Assembly: GCF_001482385.1 (NCBI RefSeq)
Contig: NZ_CP013611.1
Location: forward strand, 496,001 to 560,000
Source: Pseudoalteromonas rubra
GTDB lineage: Bacteria > Pseudomonadota > Gammaproteobacteria > Enterobacterales > Alteromonadaceae
Reading direction: 5' to 3'
DNA length: 64,000 nt
Shown piece after piece: positions 56,346 to 64,000 of this stretch (its first letter is position 1; every line of letters begins with the position of its first letter). A program made the position numbers and the translations under genes. A model generated the notes under the pieces. The model saw only the letters and a program-made list of their open reading frames with translations. It did not search any database and was not told the origin of the DNA.

Positions 56346-56918
56346 ATGAAAAAAGTCTTACTGTTAAATGGCAACCCAAAACAAGGTAGTTTTGCTCATC
56401 GTCTGAGTTCTGAGTATCAACACCAAGCTGAAAAGTCAGCAATGGTTCGTCGCTTTAATTTATCAGAGATGAATTTTGATCCAAACTTGGCGTCGGGCTA
56501 CGATGAAGTTCAGCAGCTGGAAGCTTGCCTGAGTGATTTTGTTGAAACCCTTATTTGGGCAGAACATATTGTAATTGTTACACCTGTCTGGTGGGGCGGG
56601 TTGCCTGCAAAACTCAAAGGGTTATTCGATAGGGTGCTCTTACCCGGAATGGCGTTTTCTTTTAAAGATGACAGTGCCAGCGTTGTGCAACTGCTGACTG
56701 GTAAAACGGCAAGAGTCATATTAACTATGGATGCTCCACAAGAGTTTGCTGAACAACAATCAGGGCCGGTCTTGGAGCAGCTGAGTCTTTATACGCTTGA
56801 ATTTTGCGGCATTAACAAAGCTGAGGTTACTTTATTTGGCTCAGTTATTCTATCGGATAAGAGTCAGCGGAATACGTGGCTTAAAGAGGTACATTTTCTG
56901 GGGGAGAGTATAAGTTAA
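56346..56918 (+). CDS. NAD(P)H-dependent oxidoreductase, flavodoxin-like fold
   Basis: 190 aa from ATG 56346 with AGAGGA upstream (a TTG at 56331 is less likely). Flavodoxin_2 fold of the MdaB/KefF type: LLLNGNPKQGSFAHRL, IVTPVWWGGLPAKLKGLFDRV. It likely reduces quinones with FMN/FAD and NADPH. Forms a pair with the MerR regulator 61 bp upstream. Confidence 0.88.
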   Translation: MKKVLLLNGNPKQGSFAHRLSSEYQHQAEKSAMVRRFNLSEMNFDPNLASGYDEVQQLEACLSDFVETLIWAEHIVIVTPVWWGGLPAKLKGLFDRVLLPGMAFSFKDDSASVVQLLTGKTARVILTMDAPQEFAEQQSGPVLEQLSLYTLEFCGINKAEVTLFGSVILSDKSQRNTWLKEVHFLGESIS

Positions 56919-56988
56919 CAATCAGCCGTCTATCGCAGCAATGCCAGTCAGTTAATCTGATTGGCATATATATCCACTAAATTTGATT

Positions 56989-57414
56989 TCAGTTCTTTAA
57001 TGTTCGCTTTAATCGTCTTTTTTCAATTGAAACGCCAACAGTTATAAAGAGAAGTAAGACCCCGATATATGAAGCGATCAGGTAGAGTGGAGGTAAAGAA
57101 AAGCTTCCTAATCGAAAACTTGAAAGTGACACGGCAAAAAGCCCACTCATTAAAGAACAAACAGTGACATGTGTATAGGATAATCTAAGCGAGAGTTTGC
57201 CACAGATAGCAAAAATTGCTGCACAGCCAGATAGCACACAAGTAATGATTGCTTCTGTTCGATGTATGAATGCCATACTTGTTATGTCAGGTGCAAACGG
57301 ATAGAGTGGTTTTTCCGGCGCCAGAAATACGCCAGTCAACAGCCCCAAAAGAGAAAGCGCTTGAAGTAAAACAAGCTTTTTCAATATATTTTCTCGCGAC
57401 AAAGAGCGCTTCAC
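56989..57414 (-). CDS. Small four-helix membrane protein, unknown
   Basis: 141 aa from a GTG start with AAGGTG upstream. Hydrophobic segments at about 11-29, 42-68, 73-93 and 105-128, with a basic C-terminus. No family recognised; it is convergent with the oxidoreductase gene. Confidence 0.6.
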   Translation of the reverse strand: MKRSLSRENILKKLVLLQALSLLGLLTGVFLAPEKPLYPFAPDITSMAFIHRTEAIITCVLSGCAAIFAICGKLSLRLSYTHVTVCSLMSGLFAVSLSSFRLGSFSLPPLYLIASYIGVLLLFITVGVSIEKRRLKRTLKN

Positions 57415-57541
57415 TATGACATGTTCACCTTGGTTGATCAGGCCCTACAAGCTAGCATTTTGATGAATACTGTCAAGTGTACCGGAGATCAGGATAATCG
57501 TAGCATGGCTGTTTATACAGCCATGCGGATTTGTGATTTGT

Positions 57542-58351
57542 CTAAAAGTGAATTTTAAACATTTCCCAGGAACATGGGTATGTCGCATTACAGCCTATCA
57601 CGGTTGGGTAAACATTTGCGCCAGAACCACCGTTACCAGCCGCTTGCACGTAATATCCGTTAACAGACTTGAGGGCTACTTTGTCTCCGTTTTGTATCAA
57701 AGCGCCAGGGTTGTTTGGTAGCTCGATGGTAAACGTTTCCCAAATGGAAGCTGCGGTTCTGTTGGCGTTGAGTTCAGCACCACCGCCTTGCTCTGCAACA
57801 AAGTAGTAGCCTGAAGTAGTCTGGATATGGACCTGATCGCCACTATTTAAGTCGCCACCGTTGATATCGATTAGATTAAACTGCTCCCAAGGCCCAATAG
57901 CCAGACGGTTTGCATTCACCGTGCTACCTCCATTACCTTCCGCGACGAAATAGTATTGTCCACCTGTTTCAAAGGATACGTTCGAATAGCTCGTCGGGCC
58001 ACAGGGGAGGGTAGTAAAGGTGAGATCTTCACCCTGAATGGTGGTGCGGGGTGGTTTGGGGTCACCTCTAAACCGAAAGTGATACTGTGTGCCGCAATTC
58101 AGGTTGGAAATTTGTGCGCTCACAGGGCCATTAACACCCGGGGGAATTGCCAATGCACCACTTCCGTAGCTGGTCGTTTTTCCATAGTCAAAAACCTCAC
58201 CACTGAGACCGATTGTGGAAGAGGAATATCCGTTCAATTGAGTTGAAGTTTGCGTGATATTACTGGCAGGTTGGGTTAGATACTGGGTTCCGGCATTTGC
58301 CAAAAAAGTGCTAGTAAATAACACACACAACATAAATTTTGAGATAGTCAT
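57542..58351 (-). CDS. Secreted Fn3-like plus fascin-like beta-trefoil protein
   Basis: 269 aa with AAGGAG 7 bp upstream. Signal peptide 1-20. Residues 22-116 resemble a fibronectin type III module (with Cys86/Cys117). Residues 122-269 contain three repeats starting YYFVAEGNGG (133), YYFVAEQGGG (183) and YYVQAAGNGG (233), about 50 apart, each with an N-A-N-R or similar turn and a W-E-x-F strand: a beta-trefoil of the fascin-like type. Likely a secreted carbohydrate- or protein-binding factor; no enzyme motif is seen. Single gene. Confidence 0.8.
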   Translation of the reverse strand: MTISKFMLCVLFTSTFLANAGTQYLTQPASNITQTSTQLNGYSSSTIGLSGEVFDYGKTTSYGSGALAIPPGVNGPVSAQISNLNCGTQYHFRFRGDPKPPRTTIQGEDLTFTTLPCGPTSYSNVSFETGGQYYFVAEGNGGSTVNANRLAIGPWEQFNLIDINGGDLNSGDQVHIQTTSGYYFVAEQGGGAELNANRTAASIWETFTIELPNNPGALIQNGDKVALKSVNGYYVQAAGNGGSGANVYPTVIGCNATYPCSWEMFKIHF

Positions 58352-58635
58352 AGCCTGGCTCCTTGTGTGGATGGCTGTCAGGGATAACAGCCTTGAAAGT
58401 TTAGGCGCCGGCGCTACAAATACTATTACACTGCCTTACATGGCTAAACATGTATAGAACATGAATTCAGGCCGACGATGCGTGTTAGCTTTGTAAGTAA
58501 AAAGGTGTGTTTGTGGTGCCCGGTAATTGATTGTAAGTAACTGTAATTCGGTATTTTTTAATCCTATATAGTTGCTAATATTCTCTTGCCTTTGGATGGC
58601 AACTCAACAATTAAATACTAGAAAGGAAAATCAGT

Positions 58636-59493
58636 ATGAAAAATATGCTTAAACACCTAATAAAGTTAACATCAATTATCGCTTGTAGCTCTGCAGCCTA
58701 TGCTCAGGACAGTTCACCTATGTCTTGCTATTGGCAAGTAGAGAAACAAAATGAATTTGGTACTTGGGAAAACCAGATATGTGAAAATCCGGTAGATGCG
58801 AATTTACCAAGTGTATTAATCGCTAACAGAGTTAATATCCCGAGCTACGGCGTTTGCAGTATAAACTGGCTAGATGGGTACCGGACCGAGCTTAAAGGCA
58901 CAGTTAAAGTTGAAGGCAGTAAGACCGACTGCTCGGGATATGCTATCTTTTTTGAGCCAGCAGCCGATACTCGCATAGTCGATGGGCTGGAAGAAAAGCG
59001 TCTGGATTGTCGTTGGAATAACGTAGTCAACAACTCATATAATTTAATGTGTGATGATATCGAAGGACGTGAGTTGAATTTACCAATTGCCACCAAAGTA
59101 CTGATAGGGGATTCTTCAAATTGCGTTATGAGCTTTAACGGCTTTGCACTTAACTATTTCACTGGTGGTGTGGCTGTTATTGATAAAACACCAGCGTCGA
59201 ACGCCTGTGAAGTGGGACCTGTTTACTTCAGGGCTTACCCTGCTAAACGTATAGTAGATGGGTTTGAAGAAACCTTATTGCAATGTGCGTGGCAAGATTT
59301 AAACGCTAGTGCTCGTATTAAGTCTTGTTCTAACGTGGGTGCATCAAACAAAGACGTGACCGTAGCGATTGAAGTGAATGGCAGACAGCAGTCTTTAATT
59401 GATACGGTAAACAATCAATTATCTGATGGGGAAATTGTACAAGACAACACCCTAAACCCTGTCTATCCGGCGCTTTACTTTAGAAAATACTAG
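58636..59493 (+). CDS. Secreted cysteine-repeat protein, unknown
   Basis: 285 aa with AAGGA upstream. Signal peptide 1-23. Three tandem repeats of about 93 residues begin at C31-Y-W, C125-R-W and C217-A-W. The first two have four cysteines each (31, 49, 74, 99 and 125, 139, 163, 191) and are joined by R-I-V-D-G-[LF]-E-E; the third keeps only the first two cysteines (217, 231) and is shortened. No family was recognised. Probably secreted and disulphide-bonded. Strong upstream AT-rich promoter region. Confidence 0.75.
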   Translation: MKNMLKHLIKLTSIIACSSAAYAQDSSPMSCYWQVEKQNEFGTWENQICENPVDANLPSVLIANRVNIPSYGVCSINWLDGYRTELKGTVKVEGSKTDCSGYAIFFEPAADTRIVDGLEEKRLDCRWNNVVNNSYNLMCDDIEGRELNLPIATKVLIGDSSNCVMSFNGFALNYFTGGVAVIDKTPASNACEVGPVYFRAYPAKRIVDGFEETLLQCAWQDLNASARIKSCSNVGASNKDVTVAIEVNGRQQSLIDTVNNQLSDGEIVQDNTLNPVYPALYFRKY

Positions 59494-59587
59494 AGCGGTA
59501 TGAAAAGTGTGAGTCAAATAGCCGCAGGATCCGTTTAGGATAATGAAATAGGGTTGTTTGGGACACCAGACATTATCGTTGCTTGAG

Positions 59588-59609
59588 AGCCCAGAGCATT
59601 ATCTGGGCT
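59588..59609 (+). terminator. Hairpin after the cysteine-repeat gene
   Basis: 8-bp stem AGCCCAGA / TCTGGGCT with a 6-base loop, about 95 bp after the stop. Weak T content after it. Confidence 0.6.
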
Positions 59610-59641
59610 TAACATCTATATAACTGCTCCGAAAATTCTTT

Positions 59642-59911
59642 TTGAATTGCTACTTCAAAGCTTCAGCTCGTTTTGAGATAAACGGAGATGTTGTTAAGAG
59701 CTTTGCGTACAAAAAGCTTTTAACAAGACTGGAAAAAGATGAGTTGGGCGTATTTTCACCAGAATCAGTGGCGTCTTTTGTAAACCACGACCCAGATAGT
59801 GTTTATTATGGAAAGATCATGAAAATTGACGACAACCATTTCAAAACGTATGACCTGTCTAGTGAAGCGCTCGTGGTCCCATGCACTCGCATCAATCCGT
59901 TACAACAATAA
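59642..59911 (+). CDS. Hypothetical protein, start uncertain
   Basis: 89 codons from a TTG without a clear ribosome site; no ATG lies in the first half. The composition is protein-like (KKLLTRLEKDELGVFSPESV, DDNHFKTYDLSSE). It may be the end of a truncated gene. No family recognised. Low confidence. Confidence 0.35.
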   Translation: MNCYFKASARFEINGDVVKSFAYKKLLTRLEKDELGVFSPESVASFVNHDPDSVYYGKIMKIDDNHFKTYDLSSEALVVPCTRINPLQQ

Positions 59912-60012
59912 GGCGCGCGCAAGGCCGATTCTTGAGCTTGAAAAGTAGCGACTGATAAAAACAACTCATTAAGTGCTTCTGTTACTAATAAAATTTTTTA
60001 AGGAGGTTCGAT

Positions 60013-60384
60013 ATGAAAACTTTAGTTGTGGATAGCAGCGCTGTTATGCGTAGAATTGTTACACAGATGCTCGCTCAAATGGGTTATCAGAACACAATAC
60101 AGGTTGACACCTGTAGCGCTGCATTCGAGGTGCTCAACCAGGGGGAGATAGACCTTATCATTGCTGACAGCCAAATGACTGATATGTGCTGTCTTAAGTT
60201 TGTAAAAACTATTCGTCAAAGGCGTTATAAAGATGTGAATTTTCTAATGATGACGCTCGACGGCTCATTGGCTGAGGTAAATGAAGCACGCAGGGCTGGA
60301 ATAGACAAGTGTGTTGTTAAGCCTTTCAATTTTGAATGCCTAAAAGCAAGTGTTGAGTTTTTTACTGTAAAATTACAAGGCTAA
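60013..60384 (+). CDS. Stand-alone CheY-like response regulator receiver
   Basis: 123 aa with AAGGAGG upstream. Receiver fold with phospho-acceptor D52 (LIIADSQM), switch Thr81 (MMTLDG) and Lys103 (VVKPF). The acidic pocket has D7-S8 in place of the usual pair of acidic residues, so Mg binding may be altered. No output domain and no kinase nearby; it is likely a CheY-type partner of a remote kinase. Confidence 0.88.
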   Translation: MKTLVVDSSAVMRRIVTQMLAQMGYQNTIQVDTCSAAFEVLNQGEIDLIIADSQMTDMCCLKFVKTIRQRRYKDVNFLMMTLDGSLAEVNEARRAGIDKCVVKPFNFECLKASVEFFTVKLQG

Positions 60385-60474
60385 TCTCTATCAGGGTTTG
60401 CCCAGTTCAGATAGGTATTGGGGTATTTGGCGCTATGCGAAGAGGGCAATTTAAGAAAGACTCAGCAGACACAA

Positions 60475-60498
60475 AAAAGCCGACTGTCGTCGGCTTTT
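60475..60498. terminator. Bidirectional terminator between receiver gene and fur
   Basis: 10-bp perfect stem AAAAGCCGAC / GTCGGCTTTT with a TGTC loop, positioned between convergent genes. Confidence 0.9.
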
Positions 60499-60522
60499 CC
60501 ATGAAATTGCGGCTAAGTACGC

Positions 60523-60969
60523 TTAGTTACCGTTTTCATCTGCATAGTTTTTACACGCTTCTTCATCGTTACACTCGCCGTACAAATACAGTGAGTGGTT
60601 GGTCAGTTTAATGCCGTTTTCTTTGGCGATTTCTTCCTGACGTCGTTCGATTAGTTCGTCTTCAAACTCGATTACTTTACCACACTTAAGGCAAACCAGG
60701 TGGTCGTGGTGTGTACTGCCTGACAATTCAAATACAGATTTACCACCTTCAAAGTGGTGACGGGTCACAATGCCAGCGTCATCAAACTGGTTTAATACGC
60801 GGTAAACGGTAGCAAGACCAATCTCTTCGCCTTTGTCCAGTAGGATTTTGTATACGTCTTCGGCACTGATATGCTGGTTATCAGGACACTGCAAGATCTC
60901 TAAGATCTTAATGCGTGGCAGGGTAACCTTTAAACCCGCTTTTTTTAGCTCTAAGTTGTGATCAGTCAT
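60523..60969 (-). CDS. fur: Ferric uptake regulator
   Basis: 148 aa, normal length. N-terminal winged helix (KAGLKVTLPRIKILEIL, GLATVYRVLNQFDDAG) and metal-binding C-terminal domain with HHDHLVCLKCGKVIEFED, the histidine cluster and paired cysteines. With Fe(II) it represses iron uptake genes. Encoded next to fldA, as in Enterobacteria and Alteromonadales, with its own promoter gap of about 100 bp. Confidence 0.97.
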   Translation of the reverse strand: MTDHNLELKKAGLKVTLPRIKILEILQCPDNQHISAEDVYKILLDKGEEIGLATVYRVLNQFDDAGIVTRHHFEGGKSVFELSGSTHHDHLVCLKCGKVIEFEDELIERRQEEIAKENGIKLTNHSLYLYGECNDEEACKNYADENGN

Positions 60970-61071
60970 TAATCTGTCTCAATTTGTCTAATTTCAGTTA
61001 CTACATAAGTCTAGCACGACACAGACTTAAAAATAGTGCGCTTGGGATACTTACCCGGGGTTAAAGTGGAA

Positions 61072-61599
61072 TTAGTCTTCCAGCTCGCTTAGGCACATTT
61101 CTTCATATACCTGAGCAGACCACTTCTTGACGCGCTCTTCAGTTAATTCTGGCTGACGGTCTTCATCAATACCCAGGCCAACAAAGTGACTATCGTCTAC
61201 CAGGCCTTTTGATGCTTCAAAGTCATAGCCTTCAGTAGACCAGTTACCAATCACGATTGCACCGCGCTCAGTTACAATGTCGTTTACCATACCCATTGCA
61301 TCTAAGAAGTACTCGGCATAGTCTTCCTGGTCGCCACATCCAAAGATAGCTACTAGCTTACCTTCAAAGCTGATCTCTTCCAGTTCCGGGAAAAAATCAT
61401 CCCAGTCACACTGGGCTTCACCGTAGTACCAAGTAGGGATACCAAAAAGAAGTAAATCGAATTCTTCGATATCTGCTTTGCTACTCTTGGCAATGTCTTT
61501 CACATCGACTAATTTTTTGCCCAATTCTTTTTGGATCATTTTTGCAACGTGTTCGGTGTTACCCGTGTCACTGCCGAAAAAAATACCTACGCTTGCCAT
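61072..61599 (-). CDS. fldA: Flavodoxin
   Basis: 175 aa long-chain flavodoxin. FMN phosphate loop G-S-D-T-G-N-T-E near residues 9-16; W and Y around the isoalloxazine (PTWYYGE, and the long-chain insertion before DDSHFVGLGID). It is an electron carrier for MetH reactivation, BioB, IspG and other enzymes. The ybfE-fldA-fur neighbourhood is conserved. Confidence 0.97.
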   Translation of the reverse strand: MASVGIFFGSDTGNTEHVAKMIQKELGKKLVDVKDIAKSSKADIEEFDLLLFGIPTWYYGEAQCDWDDFFPELEEISFEGKLVAIFGCGDQEDYAEYFLDAMGMVNDIVTERGAIVIGNWSTEGYDFEASKGLVDDSHFVGLGIDEDRQPELTEERVKKWSAQVYEEMCLSELED

Positions 61600-61613
61600 T
61601 AACTACTTACCTT

Positions 61614-61892
61614 TTATCTATTAATCGCTAATTTTTCTTGCAAAATGGTTTCTATCAGCGCGCTACGACTGATGTTTTGCTCTTCCGCCATATCGCTTAA
61701 CGCCTGATATAGCTCAGAAGAAATTTTAAACTCAACGCGCTTTAACCCTCTTGCCCTGTCTCTTTTAATCTGATTGCGCTTATTGATCTTTAGCTGCATC
61801 TCTCTGGGGAGAGGATTTGTCTTAGGCCGACCAGGGCGCTTTTCATTTTCAAACAAGTCGATAGTGGTTCTATCTAATTCAGACTTGGCCAT
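61614..61892 (-). CDS. ybfE: LexA-regulated protein YbfE, CopG-like DNA-binding fold
   Basis: 92 aa from ATG 61892 (the frame is open upstream but overlaps the DUF2788 gene; the start here overlaps its TAA). The C-terminal half is ribbon-helix-helix-like (RVEFKISSELYQALSDMAEE, SRSALIETIL), the N-terminal half basic. Named after the E. coli homologue that LexA controls; I see no LexA box here. Sits between DUF2788 and fldA. Confidence 0.9.
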   Translation of the reverse strand: MAKSELDRTTIDLFENEKRPGRPKTNPLPREMQLKINKRNQIKRDRARGLKRVEFKISSELYQALSDMAEEQNISRSALIETILQEKLAINR

Positions 61893-62113
61893 TAACCAAC
61901 ACCCGCACCTTGCCAAAATACCTGTATCAGGCCCTTGGCGATAAAGCCTGAGCACCCTAAAAATAGCACTAACCAGACTATGTATCGACCAAACTTGGGC
62001 ACGTCTCCCTTCTTTAGGACGTCCTGAATGGCCATACCTATAAAAAAGAAAATCCCGGCGAGAGCAAAGTAAAGACCAAGGGTTTCAAACTCATTCATAA
62101 ATTCGTTGATCAT
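61892..62113 (-). CDS. DUF2788 small membrane protein
   Basis: 73 aa from ATG 62113 (78 from 62128). Two membrane helices (about 12-33 and 46-67) joined by KKGDVPKFGRYIVW, the family pattern. Conserved in gammaproteobacteria beside ybfE/fldA; function unknown. Its stop overlaps the ybfE start (TAATG), so translation is probably coupled. Confidence 0.9.
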   Translation of the reverse strand: MINEFMNEFETLGLYFALAGIFFFIGMAIQDVLKKGDVPKFGRYIVWLVLFLGCSGFIAKGLIQVFWQGAGVG

Positions 62114-62199
62114 CTTTGCACTACTCAAAACATAAACGGCGGCTACTATACCATACCTATAACCGATAAATTAAGTTTGCAGCGAAAAAACTGCGGTAA

Positions 62200-62973
62200 T
62201 TATTGAATAAAATCAATAATTGAACGATTGACGGCCTGTGGTTTTTCTGCGTGCAGCCAGTGACCGGCACCCTGGATGATTTTTGCTCTGGCATTGCTAA
62301 AGGACTGCATAATGGCGTCTCTGTGCTGGGCCTCAATATAATCTGAGTTGTTTCCTTTCAGGAACAGGGTATCACACAAACAAGAATGAGTTGTATTAAT
62401 ATTTGAAATGATCTTATTGTAATTGGCTTCTATGACGCTGAGGTTAAAGCGCCACTCAAGTTGGCCTTGCTCATTTTTAGCCAGGCTCTTAAGCAAAAAG
62501 CCACGTACGCCTTGTTCTTCTATATAAGTTTGCATAATGGCATCGGCTTCGGCGCGACTGGAAACCTGAGCCGTTGCAACCGCATTTAAGGCGCGGATAA
62601 TCGTGTCATGGCGAGGGTGGTAATCTACCGGGGCGATGTCCAGGACAACCAATTTGTTGATTTTACGCTCGTCCAGCATTGCAACTTGCATAGCCACTTT
62701 GCCACCCATGGAATGGCCGACCAGGTGTGCTTGAGTAATTTTCAGGTGATTGAGCAAGTTAAGGACGTCCTGAGCCATACTGGTGTAATCCATCACATCG
62801 CTTTTAAACGACTGACCATGATTGCGCAAGTCCAGGTTTATTACAGTGAACGATTCACTGAGTGCGCGGGCTATAATATTCAGGTTCTCCAGCGAGCCAA
62901 ACAGGCCGTGAAGTAACACAACAGGCTCGGCACGGCCCAATGGCTGTCCCGATAATTTGTAGTTAAGCAACAT
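62200..62973 (-). CDS. ybfF: Alpha/beta-hydrolase esterase YbfF
   Basis: 257 aa from ATG 62973 with GGAGG 5 bp upstream; the open frame runs 107 codons further, overlapping the divergent seqA, and is not used. Nucleophile elbow G-H-S-M-G-G, oxyanion LLHGLFGSLENL, catalytic His near the C-terminus in QGAGHWLHAEKP. Cleaves short-chain acyl esters. Divergent from seqA, the same pairing as in E. coli. Confidence 0.93.
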   Translation of the reverse strand: MLLNYKLSGQPLGRAEPVVLLHGLFGSLENLNIIARALSESFTVINLDLRNHGQSFKSDVMDYTSMAQDVLNLLNHLKITQAHLVGHSMGGKVAMQVAMLDERKINKLVVLDIAPVDYHPRHDTIIRALNAVATAQVSSRAEADAIMQTYIEEQGVRGFLLKSLAKNEQGQLEWRFNLSVIEANYNKIISNINTTHSCLCDTLFLKGNNSDYIEAQHRDAIMQSFSNARAKIIQGAGHWLHAEKPQAVNRSIIDFIQ

Positions 62974-63098
62974 AATACCTCCGGATACGGCGCATAGTGT
63001 GCCAGTGTTGAAAGCAAAATCATAGCCGTAGAGGAATAAGTTAAATTTAGATATAATCCCGTGGAGATGCAGTAGATGTATAAAATGACAGGACAAGC

Positions 63099-63641
63099 AT
63101 GAAAAAAATAGAGATAGATGACGAGCTATATCAGTACATTGCCAGTAACACGCAAAGTATTGGTGAAAGCGCTTCCCAGATCCTGCGTCGTTTATTAAAC
63201 CTGAACTCAGTAGCAAAGCCGGCTGAGGAGACCGTACAAGCAGCAGAGCCCGCTGCGCAACCAGAAGCTGAACCACAGCAACCAGTGGTTTCAAATGAAG
63301 CTTCAGGTAACGTATTTGATATTCTTAATAAAGAAGAGCTAGCTATGCAAAAAGGCGTAGTAGGGCGCTTTTTGTTTATTCTGGCGGCGTTTCACCGTAG
63401 CCACAAAGCAGATTTCCACAAAGTGTTGGAGATCAAAGGGCGAGATCGCATTTATTTTTCGACCAGCAAAGCTGCGCTGCTCGAAAGCGGTAGTAGTACA
63501 AACCCGAAAAACATCGCGGACAGTCAGTATTGGGTTATGACAAACTCAAACACGACACGCAAGAAAATGATGTTGCATGAAGTTGCGCTCATACTTGGTT
63601 ATTCGGCGCAACATGCAGAAACTATCCGAGACTACCTATAA
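63099..63641 (+). CDS. seqA: Replication initiation negative regulator SeqA
   Basis: 180 aa, normal length. N-terminal multimerisation domain ([32 protein letters not shown]), a Glu/Pro/Ala-rich linker (about 40-70), and a C-terminal domain that binds hemimethylated GATC ([20 protein letters not shown]). Keeps the new origin from firing early; acts with Hda, also in this window. Followed 9 bp later by pgm. Confidence 0.97.
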   Translation: MKKIEIDDELYQYIASNTQSIGESASQILRRLLNLNSVAKPAEETVQAAEPAAQPEAEPQQPVVSNEASGNVFDILNKEELAMQKGVVGRFLFILAAFHRSHKADFHKVLEIKGRDRIYFSTSKAALLESGSSTNPKNIADSQYWVMTNSNTTRKKMMLHEVALILGYSAQHAETIRDYL

Positions 63642-63650
63642 GGAAATGTG

Positions 63651-64000
63651 ATGGCAAATCACCCCAATGCAGGCAAACCAGCACCGTTAAGTCAGCTGGC
63701 GAATATTCCCAAACTGGTATCGGCTTACTATTTGAACGAGCCTGATCTTGAGCAAAACCCGGAGCAGTGCGTTGCTTTTGGTACGTCAGGTCACAGAGGC
63801 TGTTCGTACAATGTGAAATTCAATGAGTCTCACATTCTGGCCATTACTCAGGCTATCTGTGATTACAGAAAAGCGAACAATATCTTTGGGCCACTATTTT
63901 TAGGCAAAGATACGCATGCTTTATCTGAGGCTGCGTTTAACTCCGCCATCGAAGTACTGGTTGCCAACGAAGTCCATGTTGTTACGCAAGAAAACGACGA
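63651..64000 (+). CDS. pgm: Phosphoglucomutase (alpha-D-glucose phosphate-specific), partial
   Basis: The first 116 codons, running off the window end. The N-terminal AFGTSGHRG motif, which holds the loop near the active site, identifies the phosphohexomutase family; gene order seqA-pgm matches E. coli. It interconverts glucose 1-phosphate and glucose 6-phosphate. It could meet flux from the dextrin locus if a maltodextrin phosphorylase exists elsewhere. Confidence 0.95.
   Translation, partial: MANHPNAGKPAPLSQLANIPKLVSAYYLNEPDLEQNPEQCVAFGTSGHRGCSYNVKFNESHILAITQAICDYRKANNIFGPLFLGKDTHALSEAAFNSAIEVLVANEVHVVTQEND

Noticed and set aside
63099..63294. 107-codon N-terminal extension of the ybfF frame across seqA
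   Set aside because: It overlaps the divergent seqA gene; a GGAGG site and normal YbfF length support the start at 62973.

Overview
The window looks like chromosomal DNA of a marine gammaproteobacterium of the order Alteromonadales, most likely Pseudoalteromonas. The basis is the gene order hda / pheS-pheT-ihfA and pgm-seqA-ybfF / DUF2788-ybfE-fldA-fur, a TonB-dependent maltodextrin locus with SLC45-type transporter, and many short lineage-typical accessory genes. The genus is an inference from gene content. No rRNA, tRNA, CRISPR array, prophage or complete insertion sequence was recognised.

Layout. 1-2.2 kb: a cytochrome b561-like/ethylbenzene-dehydrogenase-domain membrane protein and an Lcl/DUF1566 protein. 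2.3-3.6 kb: a GAF-GGDEF diguanylate cyclase. 3.7-9.3 kb: housekeeping block DUF2066, hda, pheS, pheT, ihfA. 9.5-11.1 kb: an EAL phosphodiesterase. 11.1-23.9 kb: a starch/maltodextrin utilisation locus with cytoplasmic alpha-glucosidase, TonB receptor, flavin-dependent tryptophan-halogenase-like protein, lipoprotein alpha-amylase, SLC45-type sugar symporter and lipoprotein GH15 glucoamylase. Three near-identical LacI-type palindromes (TGMATACGTATGCA) lie in its promoter regions. The model is that surface or periplasmic lipoproteins cut starch, the TonB receptor imports dextrins, the MFS carrier crosses the inner membrane and the GH13 glucosidase finishes the job.

24-38 kb is accessory: a broken DUF805 gene, two LysR regulators' worth of small metabolic genes, a serine hydrolase, an epimerase, a DUF2071 protein, a DsbA-like protein, secreted proteins, and the most interesting locus. 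At 31.95-33.88 kb on the minus strand, three tandem tiny genes encode peptides of 25, 42 and 36 aa with shared leader-like N-termini (two end in LKD[IV]AGG). They are followed by a terminator-like hairpin and two mutually similar proteins of 253 and about 225 aa, one with a cupin metal motif, the other with a C-terminal helical-repeat extension. I read this as a candidate, so far unnamed, RiPP-like peptide modification system. A second, unlinked peptide gene (55 aa, VGG followed by a three-cysteine core) lies at 55.1 kb.

38.4-43.6 kb: a photolyase/cryptochrome operon (cry-DASH, a second FAD photolyase-family protein, a 50-aa DUF2256 protein, an FeS-BCP type (6-4) photolyase, and a flavin reductase-like protein), ending at a 162-bp MITE-like element. 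43.8-51.4 kb: ECF sigma factor with DUF6768 partner, LysR/quinone-oxidoreductase pair, astB, an HTH regulator, an M23 peptidase and a GNAT. 51.4-52.6 kb: a decayed efflux operon. 52.7-60.4 kb: an amidohydrolase, small hypotheticals, MerR/NADPH-oxidoreductase, a fascin-like beta-trefoil protein, a cysteine-repeat secreted protein and a CheY-like protein. 60.5-64 kb: conserved fur-fldA-ybfE-DUF2788-ybfF-seqA-pgm; pgm runs off the window.
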